From assembly GCA_024681275.1 (NCBI GenBank), contig JAILBD010000042.1:1-6341 (forward strand): DNA of 6,341 nucleotides. The letters are read 5' to 3'. The notes beneath the pieces were generated by a model, which was not told the DNA's origin, did no database searches, and worked only from the letters and a program-made list of their open reading frames with translations. The position numbers and the translations under genes are program-made. This DNA is from Erysipelotrichaceae bacterium (GTDB taxonomy: Bacteria > Bacillota_I > Bacilli_A > Erysipelotrichales > Erysipelotrichaceae). This document shows positions 5,234 to 6,341 of this stretch, piece after piece. Within the stretch, counting starts at the first letter, position 1. Each line of letters starts with the position of its first letter.

Positions 5234-5863
5234 ATGTTTTTGATTGAAAAGATCGACAACGGTTTTCAGCTCTTATCACTGGGTATCTGTCTGGCCCTTT
5301 CTCTATACAGGGCTTTTTCTTCGCGGAATCAGATCTGGGGCTTGCTGGCGATGTTTTACGGGGCTGCCGCTTTGGGCAATCTGTATTGGTTCCTTTACAT
5401 GGTCCTTTTTGAACAGACACCGTATTATTCTTTCATTTCCGATTATTGTTGGGTTTCCGGTTTTCTATTCCTGCTTCTTTTGATGCTTCAGATCAGAAAG
5501 TCTGAATGGGAATGGAAGAGAAGCTTTGTTTCCATACTGATACCTGTATTCACTTTCGGGATGGCTCTATTCTATATGCAATGGGGCGATTATCTGACCA
5601 ATATCTTCTATGCTGCCTGCATGTCATTTCTTCTGAACAGTTCGATCCAGGGTATCAAGTTGGCGGAGAAAAAGACGGGCAGATACTATCTATTCCTCTG
5701 TGTTCTCATGTACTGTGCCATAGAATACTGTCTCTGGACTTCTTCATGCATTCCGGGGGATTCTTATGATGTCCTGTATTACATATTTGATGTCATTCTG
5801 ACCCTTATTCAGATCCAGTTTTATCCGGCAGTAAGGAGGCTGATCAGAGATGAACTATATTGA
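5234..5863 (+). CDS. Predicted seven-TM integral membrane protein of unknown family
   Basis: This 209-residue, very hydrophobic protein matches no family I recognise. Seven segments can be drawn, at about 10-28, 35-60, 67-87, 98-117, 119-139, 150-170 and 178-197. Loops alternate in charge: the basic ones (YRAFSSRNQ, QIRKSEWEWKRS, KLAEKKTGR and the C-terminal RRLIRDE) fall on one side, and acidic or neutral ones (FEQTPYYSFISDY, QWGDY, CIPGDSYD) on the other. This predicts the N-terminus outside and the C-terminus inside. It is rich in aromatic residues and has seven Cys. It may be a sensor or a scaffold for the sigma/PrsW module; that is inference from context only. The frame also allows a TTG start at 5228 (211 residues) overlapping the previous stop as TTGA. 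I prefer ATG 5234, two bases after that stop. Neither has a clear Shine-Dalgarno site, so translation is probably coupled. The 3' end overlaps the PrsW-like gene by 14 bases. Confidence 0.85.
   Translation: MFLIEKIDNGFQLLSLGICLALSLYRAFSSRNQIWGLLAMFYGAAALGNLYWFLYMVLFEQTPYYSFISDYCWVSGFLFLLLLMLQIRKSEWEWKRSFVSILIPVFTFGMALFYMQWGDYLTNIFYAACMSFLLNSSIQGIKLAEKKTGRYYLFLCVLMYCAIEYCLWTSSCIPGDSYDVLYYIFDVILTLIQIQFYPAVRRLIRDELY
5833..5839 (+). promoter_or_regulatory. Ribosome binding site of the PrsW-like gene
   Basis: AAGGAGG lies inside the end of the seven-TM gene, 10 bases before the ATG at 5850. It is the strongest Shine-Dalgarno site in the operon and supports 5850 as the start despite the overlap. 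Confidence 0.75.
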
Positions 5864-6341
5864 GAACATATATATCTGTCTGGCTGCGCCTCTGCTGATC
5901 GCCATTTTCTGTCTCAACCGCATGGGGAGACCGATGGTGATGTTCGTTTTGGGCGGGATGACCGTCTGTCTATTATCTTCTTATATCAGCACTTTTGTAG
6001 CCGCGGTATATCACATCGATCTGCTGACGGCTTCCATTACGATCTCTCCGATCGTGGAGGAAGTGATGAAACTGTTGCCTGTGTTGTATTATCTTTTGGT
6101 CTTTGAGCCGGATGCGGACAGGATACCGGCCTGCGTCGTTCTGACCGCAATGGGTTTTGCGACTTTTGAGAACGTCTGCTATCTGGTGCAGAATGACACG
6201 ATGCAGATCATGAATCTGCTGATCAGAGGTTTCGGGACCGGAGCGATGCATGTGGTGTGCGGAACGTTCCTGTTCATGGGTCTCCTGCTTCTGTGGGATA
6301 AACCTTGGCTGAGAGCTGCCGGTACGGTCGGTCTGCTGGCG
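5850..6341 (+). CDS. prsW: PrsW-family glutamic-type intramembrane protease, N-terminal 164 residues (3' end outside window)
   Basis: The frame runs open from the ATG at 5850 past the window end. PrsW proteases cut anti-sigma factors at or near the outer face of the membrane; in Bacillus subtilis PrsW starts destruction of RsiW and release of SigW. The family motifs are visible: PIVEEVMKLLP (Glu70, Glu71, Lys74), MGFATFENVCYL (Glu107, Asn108) and GTGAMHVVCG (His134). They match in order FLEESLK, GFATLEN and SCHALIG of the B. subtilis protein as I remember it. The last conserved motif (HGxxDF-like) would lie beyond the edge. Segments near 6-22, 29-53, 60-85, 92-112 and 131-149 are hydrophobic. 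The gene is the fourth of a tightly overlapping operon headed by an ECF sigma factor, which strongly suggests that its substrate is encoded in the same operon. The symbol denotes the family; orthology to B. subtilis PrsW is not shown. Confidence 0.88.
   Translation, partial: MNYIENIYICLAAPLLIAIFCLNRMGRPMVMFVLGGMTVCLLSSYISTFVAAVYHIDLLTASITISPIVEEVMKLLPVLYYLLVFEPDADRIPACVVLTAMGFATFENVCYLVQNDTMQIMNLLIRGFGTGAMHVVCGTFLFMGLLLLWDKPWLRAAGTVGLLA

Overview
The window looks like a piece of a Bacillota (Firmicutes) chromosome. Shine-Dalgarno sites of the AAGGAGG / GAGGTGA type, sigma-A-like promoter boxes (TATAAT) and a Gram-positive style membrane-anchored HtrA all point that way. Base composition is moderate and Ile is very often ATC. 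An Erysipelotrichia- or Clostridia-like host would fit, but I cannot place it more closely from sequence alone. I see no mobile element, CRISPR array, tRNA or rRNA, and no gene-free stretch longer than about 125 bases.

Layout. Bases 2-484 hold the 3' end of an elongation factor G-type GTPase gene (+), closed by a strong intrinsic terminator (498-533). This terminator also lies just beyond the end of a convergent htrA-type serine protease gene (1654-554, -). A 91-bp divergent promoter region (1655-1745) follows. Rightwards from it run a CPBP (type II CAAX/Rce1-like) intramembrane glutamic protease gene (1746-2663) and, 3 nt later, a GNAT acetyltransferase gene (2667-3224). After a short gap with a possible weak terminator comes a Gfo/Idh/MocA oxidoreductase gene (3296-4264), which looks like ordinary metabolism.

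The most interesting part starts at about 4293. A promoter precedes a tightly packed, overlapping operon of four genes: an ECF-type sigma factor (4385-4939), a 101-residue two-TM protein (4926-5231), a predicted seven-TM protein (5234-5863) and a PrsW-family intramembrane protease cut by the window end (5850-6341+). In Bacillus subtilis PrsW makes the first cut in the membrane anti-sigma factor RsiW to free SigW. A sigma factor co-transcribed with two small membrane proteins of no recognised family and its own PrsW-like protease therefore suggests a self-contained regulated-intramembrane-proteolysis signalling module. The small two-TM protein has only about 25 cytosolic residues and no visible zinc anti-sigma motif, so how the sigma factor is held inactive is open.

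Two regulatory features in the divergent region also deserve attention. The CPBP gene has a good promoter that would start transcription within about 2 nt of its ATG and has no Shine-Dalgarno site, so it is probably leaderless. An 11-bp tandem direct repeat (1691-1712) overlaps the CPBP -35 region and sits where the -35 of htrA should be, as expected of a site for an OmpR/PhoB-family response regulator.
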